From NCBI GenBank assembly GCA_027382625.1, contig JAJKFJ010021028.1:41552-105551 (forward strand): DNA of 64,000 nt, in the 5' to 3' direction. Position 1 is the stretch's first letter, and every line of letters begins with the position of its first letter. The DNA is from Tetmemena sp. SeJ-2015 (lineage: Eukaryota; Ciliophora; Spirotrichea; Sporadotrichida; Oxytrichidae). The notes beneath the pieces are model-generated. The model ran no database searches. It was not told the DNA's origin and worked only from the letters and a program-made list of their open reading frames with translations. Positions 26,784 through 38,871 of the stretch are shown one piece after another. The position numbers and the translations under genes are program-made.

Positions 26784-29700
26784 AGTGCTGGCTTTATGGG
26801 TTTCTGAATTCAACTGTTCTATAACAGGAAGTACTAATTGGAAATCTTGTGGTGATTTAAGTAATTTTGAAATTTCATTGACTATCTTGTAGCTTACTGT
26901 GAGAGATTCAAATATCTTTCCAGGCATCAATCGCGCAGTAAATTTTCTCCTGAGTCAGATAACTAAGAATAAAGACTTAAAAGCTTATTCTCCTATCATG
27001 CCAACTTAGATTCCTTTTCATGGGTAACTCACTACTGATAATCTTAAATTGTCTATATAGGATTCTCAGAAACACCTAAAATATTTTATCTTTAAAACAA
27101 AGAGGTTCCATCAATCTTGAGCTTTAGCAGAAGACTTTATTCTTAGCTTCTTTTCTGACAGTGAATTTGACTTTCTTTGATAAAGGAATTATGCAAGTGA
27201 CTATGACTGAAACTTCAGACAATCAGAAAGTCTCAGAGAAATATTCTCGCTTTAGAATATCTGATTTCGAGGGAGTAGAGTGGAGTTAACTCACTTAGCA
27301 CGATAAAGTAGAAATGACATAAGAGATAGAGGGAGAAGGACTAAATGAGAGTGGAACAAAGATAGTATTTAGATCTTATGACAAAGGTGATAGTATTTAA
27401 TACGAGCTCTGGTGTTAACCACTCCCTTTTAGGCTAATCAAAAAGATAAACGGAGTTACAGTACTGGTAATAAACTCAAAAGATGTGTTAATTTTCGAAA
27501 ATAAGAATATTGAAAAGGAAAGATAACTGAATAAAGACTTCACTCAAGATAGTTTATTCGCATACATAAGCAATTAAAGAGATAGAATTTAGCAGCAAAT
27601 TTTTCATTAGCGGGTCATCAATTAAGAGCCTTTATATGATTTCAGAGAGAGTGTAGGAATATCATTTGAATTTGGTAGTCAATTTTTGTACGGGCTTCCA
27701 GAGCGAGCGGATCACACTCTTCTTTCAAATACTGATGACCATATGGTTGAGCCTTATAGGCTCTATAATTTAGACATCTTCTAGCATCAACCTTACAATA
27801 AGCAAAACCTTTATGGCTCTATCCCTTATCTAACCGCTCATAATGAGGACTATGATGTTTCTATTGCTTGGATGAATTCCGCAGAAACCTTTGTAGATAT
27901 TTTAAAAACTTATGATTAGGATGATAGCTTGATTCCTATTAAGTAGGATGGTGGAGAGGAATTTTATCAGAGGAGAATTTCTAATTTCCTAAGCGAGAGT
28001 GGAGTGATGGAATTCTTTGTTTTTGGAAGTTCAAGAGTAAACGGTGGTCCCAAATATGTCCTTGAAAAACTTGCCACACTCACTGGATACCAAAGCATGC
28101 CTCCTATTTTTTCTCTCGGATTTCACTACTCAAAATGGGAAGAGATTTCTACGCAATTTCTTATTGATAAAATAGAGACCTTCATTTTGAATTATAATGA
28201 TAATTTTTTACATCTTCAACTAAAATTCTCTCCCATTAGATGTGCTATGGCTAGATATCGACCATACTCAGGAAAGACGCTATTTCACATTTAACTAAAA
28301 CTTTAATGACATTGAGCGACTTGACTAAAAAGCATCTTAGGATAAAAAGAGATTAGTTGTTATTACAGATCCTCACATCAAAGTTGATAAGAAATATCAC
28401 GTGTACTCTTAGGGCGGAGCAATAAATAGCGCTTAAGATTTTACTGGAATATATGAAAAAGGTGCTTTCATTAGAGATAAGACAGGGAAATCTCCGTTTG
28501 TAGGTACTTGCTGGCCAGAGGAAAGTGTTTGGATAGATTTCTTAAATTCAAATTCAGCAAATTTCTGGAAAAGCTTGTACAAGTACGATAGTTTCAAGGG
28601 AACATCAAAAACTTTCAGTATATGGATAGATATGAATGAACCTTCAGTTTTTAGTGGAGAAGAGCTGACGCTCCCAAAGAATGCATATCACATGACTGAG
28701 AATATGGATTTTGTTCTTCATAGAGATCTTCATAATGCATATGGAATACTCGCTGCTAAGAATACTTATCTTGGAATTAAAGAGAGAGAGGAAGATTAAA
28801 ATACTAGACCTTTCATGCTAAGCAGGTCTGTATTCTTTGGAAGTTAGAAATATGGAGCCATGTGGACTGGAGATAACTAAGCTATGAATTAATTTTATGG
28901 ACTATCTATTCATATGTGTCTATCCTTAGGTATATCTGGAGTGCCTTTTTGTGGAGCAGATATAGGAGGTTTCACAAGTTACATTCCTCCTGAGTAATTA
29001 GCGCATTGGTATATGTATGGTGCTTTCCAGCCTTTTATGCGAGCGCATGGGCATGATAGCACAAGAAATAGAGAGCCGTGGATGCAAGGAGAGTATCTTG
29101 AATACATTTAGCAAGTTCTTGTTTTGAGATATCAAATTATTCCTTACATGTAAGCTTACTTTATTCTCAAGTTAAATTTAGATACACATAATTTTTTGAG
29201 ACTTCAACCACTGGAATGCCTTTGATGCGTCCTCTTTGGGTTGTTTACCCAGAGGAAAGAAAATTCTATGGGGATGATACCTAATATATCTTTTAGCTAT
29301 AAATTTTAAAAGGATATTTAATATATGTTCGGAGAGAGCATGCTAATCTCGCCAAACTATCCAACTCCAAATGCGTAAGCATAATAAATTAATCTTAATC
29401 TCTTTAGAAATCATCTTCTCTTACCCAGTCAGGATCGCTTTTATGATTACGAAAGTCTCAACCTTATGAACCATACTTTTAGGATAAAGATTTCATTTAA
29501 GTAATTAAGAATTATACTCCTTCTGCAATTAACTTTAACAATTTTGGAATTTTCGTAAGGGAGGGTTCAATCCTACCAAAACGCTACTTGAGATAGCTCA
29601 GCACTGCTCATCAATTCGGTGATCCTTACCTCCTAGAAGTCTATCCTAAAACTGACACCACTGGCAGAATTTTAGCAAAAGGTTAATTATACATGGATGA

Positions 29701-30070
29701 TACAGAAACTTTTAACTTTAAGAATAAGCATGAATACAACCTCGTTGAGTTTACTTTACAAAGAGAGACCCAAGATCATTCTAAATATACCTTCGAACTA
29801 AAAACGATTCACATCGGGTACAGTGAGTTAAATGCATAGAAACATCCTTCACTTTAGCAAGGCCTTAAGGTCAAGCCTTTTGTGGGCTTTAGCATTGGCT
29901 TTGTGAGAATCTGCAATTTCTTGCAAGATATTCAAGAAATAACTGCTTACTCCGTCATGCATAAAGAATTCAAGACAGTTGATTATCGAAATATTTAGTA
30001 TAATTTAATGACAAAGCTTTAATACCTGTTTCGATAAATAAAATTTTACTCAAACCATAATTAAAAATGT
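26784..30070 (+). CDS. Glucosidase II alpha subunit-like GH31 enzyme
   Basis: Trims glucose from N-glycans in the ER in other eukaryotes. Visible in order: hydrophobic N-terminus ([15 protein letters not shown]) then [12 protein letters not shown], matching the FKTCxxSxFC start of the family; [86 protein letters not shown]; the nucleophile motif [32 protein letters not shown] with the acid/base Asp; [29 protein letters not shown]; and a C-terminal beta-domain ([28 protein letters not shown]). An IES (CTTCA, 28180-28184/28214-28218) restores the segment leading into the LWLDIDH motif; another break lies near 29190-29400. No HDEL is expected on the alpha subunit. The start is probably in an upstream MDS; the stop is not pinned. 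Confidence 0.9.
28180..28218. other. IES with 5-bp pointer CTTCA
   Basis: CTTCA at 28180-28184 and 28214-28218; removal joins KIETF to [15 protein letters not shown] in frame in the GH31 catalytic domain. Confidence 0.85.
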
Positions 30071-30690
30071 AATATATATTCAAAGATCTTTTCTAATTAT
30101 AAGCTGATCTAAGTATTTTATCTTTAATATTTATTCCTATTTTTATATTCTTTATTATGGGTTAAGATTAAAATACAATTAATTATTGCTTAAATGGCAA
30201 GAAGGTGGCAATTTAAATGGACTAATTATACTTCTATTTTCACATCATTTGATATTAAATAAATTGATTCTATCCATTATAAATTTTTATATTGCTTCAA
30301 AATGTAATTCATCTAGCAATTAAACTTTTGCTAATTTTGGTTCTAAATTTCAAAAATTTTATTTTTCACTCAAATATCTCTTCAACTTGATTATCTTTGA
30401 ATTTAATTTAGATCATATTATCGTATGAAAGGAGACATATTGACAGTCAAGCTCAATTTCGAAAATCTTTAAATTTTTATTACTTCTTTATTTTGTGTAT
30501 GAATAATCACTTTGTCAATGTTAATGGAACTCTGATTAAAATTTAGCTCAAGAAGTAAGAAGAAAATAATGCTAAAAAGAATTAAGAGTCAGATGAATAA
30601 AATGCAAGCAAAGCTGAATTATGAAAACCTTCAATTAATTCTAATTACTATAGTAAATCAAATAAATTGAAAGAGAAAGAGTAATATTAG
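30071..30690. other. AT-rich interval with one small open frame
   Basis: Mostly AT-rich. A 41-codon frame at 30499-30624 (MNNHFVNVNGTLIKIQ, then Lys/Gln/Glu-rich, TGA) has protein-like composition and could be a small gene or an isolated MDS. Nothing else recognised. Confidence 0.35.
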
Positions 30691-30699
30691 AGAAACCAA
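30691..30699 (-). repeat. Inversion pointer, 9 bp (partner 31387-31395 on plus)
   Basis: TTGGTTTCT on the minus strand here and on the plus strand at 31387-31395. Joining the two gives [15 protein letters not shown], continuous across the E1 domain. Confidence 0.9.
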
Positions 30700-31260
30700 G
30701 GGCTTTTTAAGCATCATGCAAATATCGTTGATTAAATATCTAGCTTTGGCATTATCGCTTCCATCCATTACAATTATTATAAATGCGTAAACTAAATCTC
30801 ATCATGCTTCATTTAAAATGAATGTCCCAGTCTTAGACTATTTCTCTAGCATTTTGTGGAGTAAGATGAGTTTCATAGGTTACTACCTCAACATGACGAT
30901 TGAACATTTCAATTTGTCTCTTTGCTGAGAGAGTCTTATTCATTCCAACTCTGCTCTCTGTGTGTATAATTTATCTATGCAAGTTAGACTCATCAACAGT
31001 ATCTCCATCAACCAGGCCTAAAGTTCCAACACCTGCCCCTGCCAAATAGAACGATGCTGGAGATCCCAGGCCTCCAGCTCCCACAACTAGCACTCTAGCA
31101 TTCTTATGTAATTATAGATATCGTTATATTAATTCTTGAGTTTCTTTTATCCCTCTATTCCAATCTGGCCCATTATAAGTTATCTTGAGTATCTCATATA
31201 CTCTTCATTACTAAGCTCTTTAGTTTCGCGCTCTTGTCCTCTCTCCTCTGAATTTTCCAT
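30691..31260 (-). CDS. MOCS3/UBA4-like gene, inverted 5' half (E1 adenylation domain)
   Basis: 5' half of a ThiF/MoeB-type adenylyltransferase. ATG at 31260 ([18 protein letters not shown]), then [19 protein letters not shown], the ATP-binding [51 protein letters not shown] and [20 protein letters not shown], ending at KKPLVS. There the coding sequence continues on the opposite strand at 31387 through an inverted 9-bp pointer (30691-30699 with 31387-31395). In other eukaryotes the protein activates URM1/MOCS2A by adenylation and then sulfuration. Two ordinary IESs lie inside (pointer AAGAAT near 31120; TTTA near 30780). Read without inversion, neither half is a complete E1. Confidence 0.9.
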
Positions 31261-31386
31261 TTATTTTATGATATTAGTTAAAAAATATTGCTTGCTATAA
31301 GCTTGTCACCCTTACTATTTTATAATTAATTGCACCTCTAAAATACTATTCCTTATCATTTAAATTCCCTAAGTAAAAAACTAATT

Positions 31387-32242
31387 TTGGTTTCTGGAAG
31401 TGCTCTCCAAATGGAGGGGTAGATAACTGTCTATGGATACAAGGGTGGTCCTTGCTATAGATGTATGTTCCCAGTCCCGCCTCCCGCACATACTGTTACC
31501 AATTGCGCAGATGGAGGTGTTTTGGGAGTTGTGCCTGGCATCATAGGTAATTTAGAGGCTTTAGAAATCGTAAAAATTATACTTGGCTTTACTGAGGAAC
31601 AAATTTTGACCAAGAGAATGATTTTCTTCGATGCTGCTTCAATCCAAATTTATTGTATGAGAATCTTCAAGATTTAAAATTTCTGTGAATGAAGTTTAGA
31701 AATGTCAAGTTGAGAGAACGCAACCCTAAATGTGAAGTTTGCGGAGACGAACCAAGATTGACTGATACTGCCAGTTTCGACTATGATGAATTCTGTTAGA
31801 CAAATTGCAATAAATATGCTCTCATTCATATCCCTTAATAATTAGATACCGTATTTTCATAGTGTGCTATATATTTATCCCACCAGAGCACAACATCCAA
31901 GTAGAGGATTTTGAAACTCATTATTAGGAAATTAAATAGAGCTCAGATGAAAATCCATGTGAGTATGCACTCATAGATGTAAGAGGAAAAGTCCATTATG
32001 ATATCGTACATCTAACTGGATCCTAGCATATCCCTCTCAAGAAACTTATGGATTCACCTGAGGAATTCAGAAAGCTAGCATCAGAGAAAAAGGAAGTATT
32101 TATAATGTGCAGAAAAGGAAATGCAAGTAAGGAGGCTACAGAGTTTATTCTTAATAAACTTGGAATCAAGAATGTGAAGAATGTAGTAGGAGGAATCGAG
32201 CAATACATCAAGAAAGTTGATACTTCTCTTCCACTCTATTGA
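31387..32242 (+). CDS. MOCS3/UBA4-like gene, 3' half (E1 C-terminal part and rhodanese domain)
   Basis: Continues the E1 domain from the inverted half: [19 protein letters not shown], then [20 protein letters not shown] with the zinc and catalytic-cysteine region, and [21 protein letters not shown] zinc-type [12 protein letters not shown] follows and the C-terminal rhodanese: [29 protein letters not shown], active loop [14 protein letters not shown] with the persulfide cysteine, and [19 protein letters not shown] at 32240-32242. E1 plus rhodanese is diagnostic of MOCS3/Uba4, used in tRNA thiolation and molybdopterin synthesis. Two IESs inside: ATGA near 31652/31690 and TATCCC at 31829-31834/31876-31881; both give perfect in-frame joins. 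Confidence 0.92.
31829..31881. other. IES with 6-bp pointer TATCCC
   Basis: TATCCC at 31829-31834 and 31876-31881; joining gives [19 protein letters not shown] between the zinc region and the rhodanese domain. Confidence 0.88.
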
Positions 32243-32264
32243 TTTTAAATACTGATATTTATTG

Positions 32265-32589
32265 ATACTTTTTAGTTCTGAATTAAATTTAGATTGATAG
32301 TCACTCTATATAATTTTCTATTAATCTTGAGAAAGGATTTAGTAACAATATAAGAACTGATAGATTGGCTGAGAAATCTTTCCACAAAACTATAGTTCAG
32401 CACAAAGAGGATCCTAAAAGTTTTCTTGCTAAAACTAATGGAAATCAGCTTCTCACACCTAGATCTTTCTTACCTGATCTTCACGATAAAACTCATTTCA
32501 AAGCTGCTTATACTATCATGCTTAACAGTCAAAGAAATCATTAGATTTAAGCAAGAATTTTAAAAAAAATTTTAAATTTTAAATAGTGA
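32265..32589 (+). other. Orphan 3' coding segment, owner unknown
   Basis: After the MOCS3-like stop a plus-strand frame runs to TGA 32587-32589 with clearly protein-like composition (NIRTDRLAEKSFHKTIVQHK; LTPRSFLPDLHDKTHFKAA) but no ATG. About 100 codons. It could be the last MDS of a scrambled gene lying elsewhere, or the tail of a small gene whose start is hidden behind an IES. Its stop is only 8 bp from the convergent stop of the next gene. Confidence 0.5.
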
Positions 32590-32597
32590 AATAACCT

Positions 32598-35500
32598 TCA
32601 ATTATTAAACATCTACTTTATTTTTCTTATTTTATCTTCAAGAGCTCTGTTACTTTCCTAGATTTCCTATTCTACCCTTTCGACTTGTTGTAGTTACTAT
32701 AAAAAACGTTTAAAAAAATATAACATTGAAATTACCTAATGATAAGGCAAAACCGTTTAGTGATAGAATTGTGCTACTTCTTGCTCGATTATTCTTTCAC
32801 TATCTCTAACTTCTTCTTTGAAAGAATTTAACTATGACTTTATCTGAGACATCTACTTTCTAAAGTCATCCCTGCTTTTAAAACTCTTAGTTTACTCTTT
32901 CATAACTTCTCTTTGAAATTACTGATCCTATCTGAGATTGGTATTCCCAATTTGAAGATCCCGTGCTAATATTTTCCTTCCACTAGGAGCTGACTCATCA
33001 GATATTTATGCTAAGTTTTCCTGATTATCATACTTTTGAAGCTTCTTGGTGAGTCGAAGAATTAATTCTTTCTTCTATTTCTGCTACTTAAGAAGCTGCT
33101 ATTTTCTTTAGAGTTCTTCGTCTAACTCTTTATTTGCTTAAATAAGATTATCCTAATGCATTTAATCTTCATTTTCCTTATTTTAATCTTTAAGTTTTTG
33201 TCCACTTTTTCCTCTTCCTGGTTATAAACTCTTCTTATCTTAAGATTTATTTTAACCTTTAATTCCTGTAATTTCGCTTTTCCTTCCAAGCTAAGATTTC
33301 TAAATAGACTTTTCTAAGCTTTATTATTTTCTTACTCTACTACCTGATTTATTTGTAGTAATTGTGCTATAAGTATTTTAAGCCTATCTCAAAAATCTCT
33401 TTGGAGATTTACTACGGCTCTTACTCTCCATATACTTGGACTTTCAAATATTATTCTAAGGGTTTAAAACATACCCCTACATAAAAGAAAATATCTATAT
33501 AAGGTTTCGAGATCTAAGAGGAGATAAAATTGCAGGAGTTTATTTTTCTCTTGTTGCTATAATTTTCCTTCATCTTTTATTTTTCTTGCTTGGAACCTAT
33601 TTCGATTAGGGCTTAATCTAAGATTCTGCTTTGATCGGTCTTATATTCGAATCTTGCTACTGTGTCATTTTCTTAATTTAATCCACTTTTTTCAATTATG
33701 CCTCTCGGACTAAATCTTTGTACTGTTTGCTCTTTATCGCTTTTTGTTTATCCTGCAGTTCCAATTTTTCCATCAATAGCACAACTGCCTTTTCTAATTC
33801 CTCCATCCTTTTCTTGCAGGTTCATCTCTGTAATTCTCTACCTTCTCATTCTCTATGTTTAAGATGCCTTCATACTTTTGGGAGTTTTCTAAATGATTGA
33901 TCTGCATCATTTGATTACCATTATAGTTTGAGGAATGAGATACCTTCAGCTACAACTCCTCAATTTGCGCTTGCAAAGAGTCTATCATCTTCATGTACTC
34001 CTACTTCTCTAATTTTTGCTCTTGCTTGAACTTGTAGTACTTCTCTTTCTAAACCTCCTCTTGTTTCCTTAGCTTTCTTAATTCTCTTTTAAGTTGCTTA
34101 GACTCCTCTGTTTTTGATAAGCATGCTGATTTTCAATAGGAAGATGCTAAGTTTTCCCTCTTGATTAGGATCTCTTTACTGAACCTGAAGTAGGATTATG
34201 CCAAAGTTGAGAACTTGATGAGCCATACTGAGGCAAGGGAGTTTAAATCGCATTTTAAGACTAAGAGTTTGAACTTGATAAAAAGGCTTAGTACTCATTA
34301 GCACTTGCTTGATCCCTGCTTATTCCTGTGAGAAATTAATAAATAAGCTATATTATAAAAATTGAAAAGAGAAAATTGTACTTCTTAAGGTTATTTTCTG
34401 AATCAGTTGAACTCTGTCTTCTATGAAGAGCAGATCTATCTGAAGCATCATAGTTATCTGCTTGCCTGATTTTTTTCTTAGAAGAGGACCTCTTCTTCGA
34501 TAGTCTGGAAGCAGAATTTCCTTCATTTCTAGATAATGATCGCTTTCTTAGACTAGATGGTCTTCTCTTCTTTGCAGATGAGTTTTTAGATCTCAATTTT
34601 TCAGTAGGAATATTTCCAGATTTCTAGCTCTACGGATCATCAAGAAATAATAAAATAGTTGCTCATATTCGGCTTTACTCGCTTGGATGAAACTGCATGC
34701 TCATGTTTTCAGTTAGATCATTGTTTAAAGTTAGATACTGGCTTTGATTTTCCAAAGCAGTCGGCATTATTAGAAGTTAGCCTACTATGTTTGAAGCTTA
34801 TTAAATCTCTATCTTCATCTCTTTTATCATTTCCGTTACTTATTGGATTCTAGTATAAAACTTGAGTTTATAAAGGGTGCAAATTGTCAATGAAAATTAG
34901 CTTAAAATATAATCAAGATCAAGTTCATTTTGATCTGCGAATCTTAACTTCTTATTCGACTTATTTAAGTTGCTTGCACTGATATCGCTTCTCTAAGGTT
35001 CATGAGAAATTATTCTCTAAATCTAATCATGATCTTAATTTGAATCTTCATGGCGCATGTTCTAATTCTTGAAAACGTTTAATTCTTATCCGTACTCTTA
35101 GTTTGAGTTATAGAGCAAATTTTACTTAAGCTTATCCATTTTCATTACAAAGTCTGCTTCTTATTTTCTATTTAGATGATAAGACATTTCATTTGAAAAG
35201 TGGTTTCCTTCATTCAATGAATCAAGCATTTATATGCTCGTTCTTCCGGGGTTCTAGGTCGAGTAAGATAATCTCAAGGGGTGCGAGTCTAGCTTTTAAT
35301 AAATTGGACTCTTGATTTATAATTGCTCATCATAATGGTTAACCATATTACTTTTCCTCAGACTCTCTAGCTATTGATTAATATTGAGATTATTTTAGTG
35401 GAAGCTATTCAGAAATTGGAAAGGCTGATTATGAATTGGATTTTAAAAGGTTGAAGATTACACTTGATGAGAGTTCTATCCTTATATTTAAAAATTCTAA

Positions 35501-37646
35501 TGGCTTTAAATGCTTGATTATCTCTTTTAGGCAGATTGGAGAATTTCAGATCCTAGAGTATCTTTTATAGAATCTAGCTGAGTTTTAATGTCTAGTATCT
35601 TGTTTTAAAACATTCGATTCACATTTTTGGTGCGATGATTTTCCTCAAAAATTGAAGAATCGTCAATTTCAAATTCTTTATCTTTGCTCTGGACTCTTGG
35701 TGAAATTTAATTTGAGTCTCTTTAGTTTTATTGCATTGAGGAGTATGAATTAAACTAGTTAATTTGATTTCTATTGCTTTCATATATCTCTATCTAGTCC
35801 TAAGTATTAGAATCAGTTTATTATGATGTGGGGACAAGTTTTTATCCCATCGTAAGAAAATATACATTCAATAATTAAATTAAAAAATAGTGTTGATTGT
35901 TTGCAGTTTGATGCTTGTTGTTAGTCTAATCCGTTTGTGAAATTTACTAATTCAACTCTTAAACTCCTCTTCTCTTTGGAGATTACAATAAGGATGACGC
36001 TTAGCTAGTATATTAATTGCTACTTTACCCACTTAATTGCTATCCATTTATTATCGTTAACTTAGAGTTCTTTTGATTTAAATTAGCACTTAGGTGTGGT
36101 TAATTCATTCCATGAAGCTGATTTTTTTAGAGCTGTTGCTTCTGTTTAAAGTTTTGAAGTTAATTTTGCTGTTAGAAATTTCCAAAACTTTGTTTGAAGG
36201 TAAATTAATTCATCTCATTCGCAAGTGGGCCGAAGGATGATGTAAACTATGAACTGTATTAAACTTTGCTAAGTTCATCACTGCCATTAAGAGTTCCATT
36301 TTGCTAGTAGAACGGATTTGGGTAGATATCTCCTAAAGTGCATTTATTTGGAGGGCTTCCACTATTTTCCATTTAAAGAGGCTTATTGAAATTCCTTTAT
36401 AAGCTTTCAAATTGGCTTCCTCCTTATTGCTTTAATCTTTATTCTTCTTATCTTTTGCTAAATTTTATAAGTTCTCTCTTTACAGATTATTTGTAGTCAT
36501 CTTACTATTCTTCTGTTACTAAAATATCGATTCTTGTTCTAGCTCACTAGATTCTTATTCGATGACGAACATATTTTGCTATGGGAAACTTTATTACCTA
36601 TCATCAGCCCTAAAGTCTAATCTACCAAAGCCATTTTTTCCATTATTATCTTACTTGATTTTTGAGTATTTATCTTGTGAGTTTGGCTTTTAAACACTAG
36701 GTAACTCTTGCTAAGAAGTGTTATTAGATATCTTTGAAGAAGAGGCTCCTATAAATTCATGGTCATTTTTAAAGGCAGATTGATCGAAGAAATTTGGGTT
36801 CTTCTTTTAGCTACTGAGAGCAAATCTGGAAGGTTCTTGCTCTCTCTTTCTATTGGAGAAGAGACCCTCATCAATAGATTAGGATTAATTTGAAGACAAG
36901 ATTTTGGAGTACTCCTCTAGCTTCCTCAACCTACTTTGCTTGTACAATTCGTAATCCATTGGTGGAGAAATTGCATCCAAGCTGTTTTCTTCTTCAAGCT
37001 AGTTTACTCCTAGTTTTTGAATTTGACTTGGTTAAATTTTCCTAGCTATGCTTGTGGATGCAGGTGGGCTTTTGAGAGAATCTGAAGTCGGAGAGTAGAC
37101 CTAGTTTCTAAAGGACTCTGATTATCTTAACTGTGGATTTTGATTGGTTTCGGAGGCGAAGTTTTAATGATGAAGTCTGTAAAGTTCATGATTTGTTGGA
37201 TCTTAAATCGAAAGTTTCTTTCCGAATCTTTCTTACTCTTGATGATGCTTGTCTGTATATTAGTTCATCTCAGAATTTAAGTATTAAAAGTAAAATTATT
37301 ATTAAAGAAGCCCTATCTTTGTGCTATATTCCTTAAGTAGGAGAATAACTATCGATATCTCGCTTTTCTTTGCGCTTGATATAAAAAAAGTGTAAATGAT
37401 ATCTAGTAGACTCTTTTGATAAGACTCCCCAGAGAAGGAATCATTTTAGTATTGCTCTTCATCCTCTTCATCTGGGGTGAAAATTTGCTCCTCTATAAAA
37501 TTTCTTCTCCTACTGTCATCTTAAAATTCCTCATATTCATTTCCATATGACAATTCAGAGGAGCTTAGAGAATTCATTTCTAAATCTTGAGCATCCTCTT
37601 CTTCTTATTTGAACTATGCTTTCTTATAGTTGTTGCTATTGTTCAT
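32598..37646 (-). CDS. Long coiled-coil protein, function unknown
   Basis: ATG at 37646 (MNNSNNYKKAQFKQEEEDA), acidic N-terminus (FIEEQIFTPDEEDEEQYQND), a long S/N/Q-rich low-complexity middle with many IES-like breaks, a basic serine-rich patch around 34350-34600 (SSLRKRSLSRNEGNSASRLS), then strong coiled coil (LRKLRKQEEVQKEKYYKFKQ; MIDSLQAQIEELQLK; MEELEKAVVLLMEKLELQD) and a C-terminal helix (EQEIQESNRALEDKIRKIKQ) ending at TGA 32598-32600. No catalytic domain seen. Ciliate centrosomal, basal-body or cortical proteins often look like this, but that is only analogy. The span might hold two genes; I find no second start. Confidence 0.55.
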
Positions 37647-37706
37647 TTTATTTTGAATTCAAATTATTCATTCAAACTTGAAATACTTAATGAGATGATG
37701 TTATAG

Positions 37707-37716
37707 AGAAAATCTT
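37707..37716 (-). repeat. Inversion pointer, 10 bp (partner 41601-41610 on plus)
   Basis: AAGATTTTCT on minus here and on plus at 41601-41610. Joining gives [20 protein letters not shown], an intact activation segment. Confidence 0.9.
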
Positions 37717-38871
37717 GAGCTTCTAAGTGGGATTGCAAATTGCAGAAAAGCCAAAGTCAATAACCTTTATCATATTAGTTCTGTCTTCTATAAGGATATT
37801 ATCTAATTTTATGTCTCTATGAGCGATACTTAAGGAATGAATATAATCTATCCCCTCAGCAATAATTAATTTCAATAAGGATAAATGATGAGTCTTAGTT
37901 TGAGAATTATATAATGAAATTTAAAATTCCTTTTATATAATAGATTTAAAATCACATATTTAATGAAATAAGCAATTTGCTTGAAAATTCTCCGGCACAG
38001 TGGCTCATTTATCCTTTTTTAAGGCCCACCGTGATTCTTCACAAACTGTTAGAGCGAATTTCCCTCCACATAATCAGTAACCAGATTAATTTGGCGACTG
38101 GTGTCTATTAGTTCATATAGGCGAATGACATTAGGATGCTCTAGTTTTTTAAGTACTGCAATTTCCCTCTGTACAGCCTTCTTTTTCATCTAATCATTGA
38201 GTTTAAATTTCTCGTATACCTTTAGTGCAAACTTCTAGTTGGTTAACTTGTGATAAACTAACTTTACTGAGGCGTAGGCACCTTAGCCAATATTTTTCCC
38301 GATTTGGTAATTATCTAGAGATCCTGGGTTCATTAGCAAAGAGCTGTGAGCGTTTGTTTAATTCTACTGAGCCAACAAAGAAGAAGCGGTGGTTGCTGAA
38401 TTTGTTACTTAAGTCTAGTTAAGTTTAGTGGTTCCATTCAAGTTCTGGTCCGTGAATTTGCGCATCTAAGTCTATTAAAGTTGCTAGGTGAGAGCTGTTG
38501 GAGGCTTGAAAAGAGATTAGCAGAGCTTTTATCCTCTGAAGAAGAAGGCATGCGATTGATGTAGCTGCCTAAGTTTTCTTTGTTCATTGACGAAACTAAG
38601 GGTATTGAAGGACGTTTATCAACCATCAGCTATCCACAGTTGTTGGTTAATGATTAAGGATTTCCTTAAGCGTGCCTCTTTCTTATGAAGCAACTCTATT
38701 AGAGCTAGAAGAAGGGTTTTCTTGCTTAAAATATATGAGAATAATTGAAAGCTGATAGTTGGTAAATATGTTGTTGTAGATATTTTCATTGGCAATTGCA
38801 ATACCTGGTCCTCTCTATCCACTTTTGGGGGGAAGACCTTTGTTCTCAGTGGCTGCAATTTTAGTTCTCAT
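37707..38871 (-). CDS. CAMK/SNF1-like protein kinase, 5' half (N-lobe and catalytic loop)
   Basis: ATG at 38871 (MRTKIAATENKGLPPKSG). Ser/Asn-rich N-terminus, then the glycine loop YQIGKNIGQGAYASVKLVYH, the lysine FALKVYEKF, REIAVLKKLEHPNVIRLYEL, LVTDYVEGNSLQQFV, the catalytic loop YIHSLSIAHRDIKLDNILI and the DFG motif IKVIDFGFSAICNPT. The minus-strand frame ends at pointer 37707-37716; the activation loop and C-lobe are on the plus strand at 41601. Small IESs occur (pointer GATA near 38628; about 37880-37985 between CRRIF and LLKLIIAEG). All catalytic residues (VAIK-type Lys, HRD, Asn, DFG) are intact, unlike the kinase-like gene at 1-1330. Confidence 0.9.
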
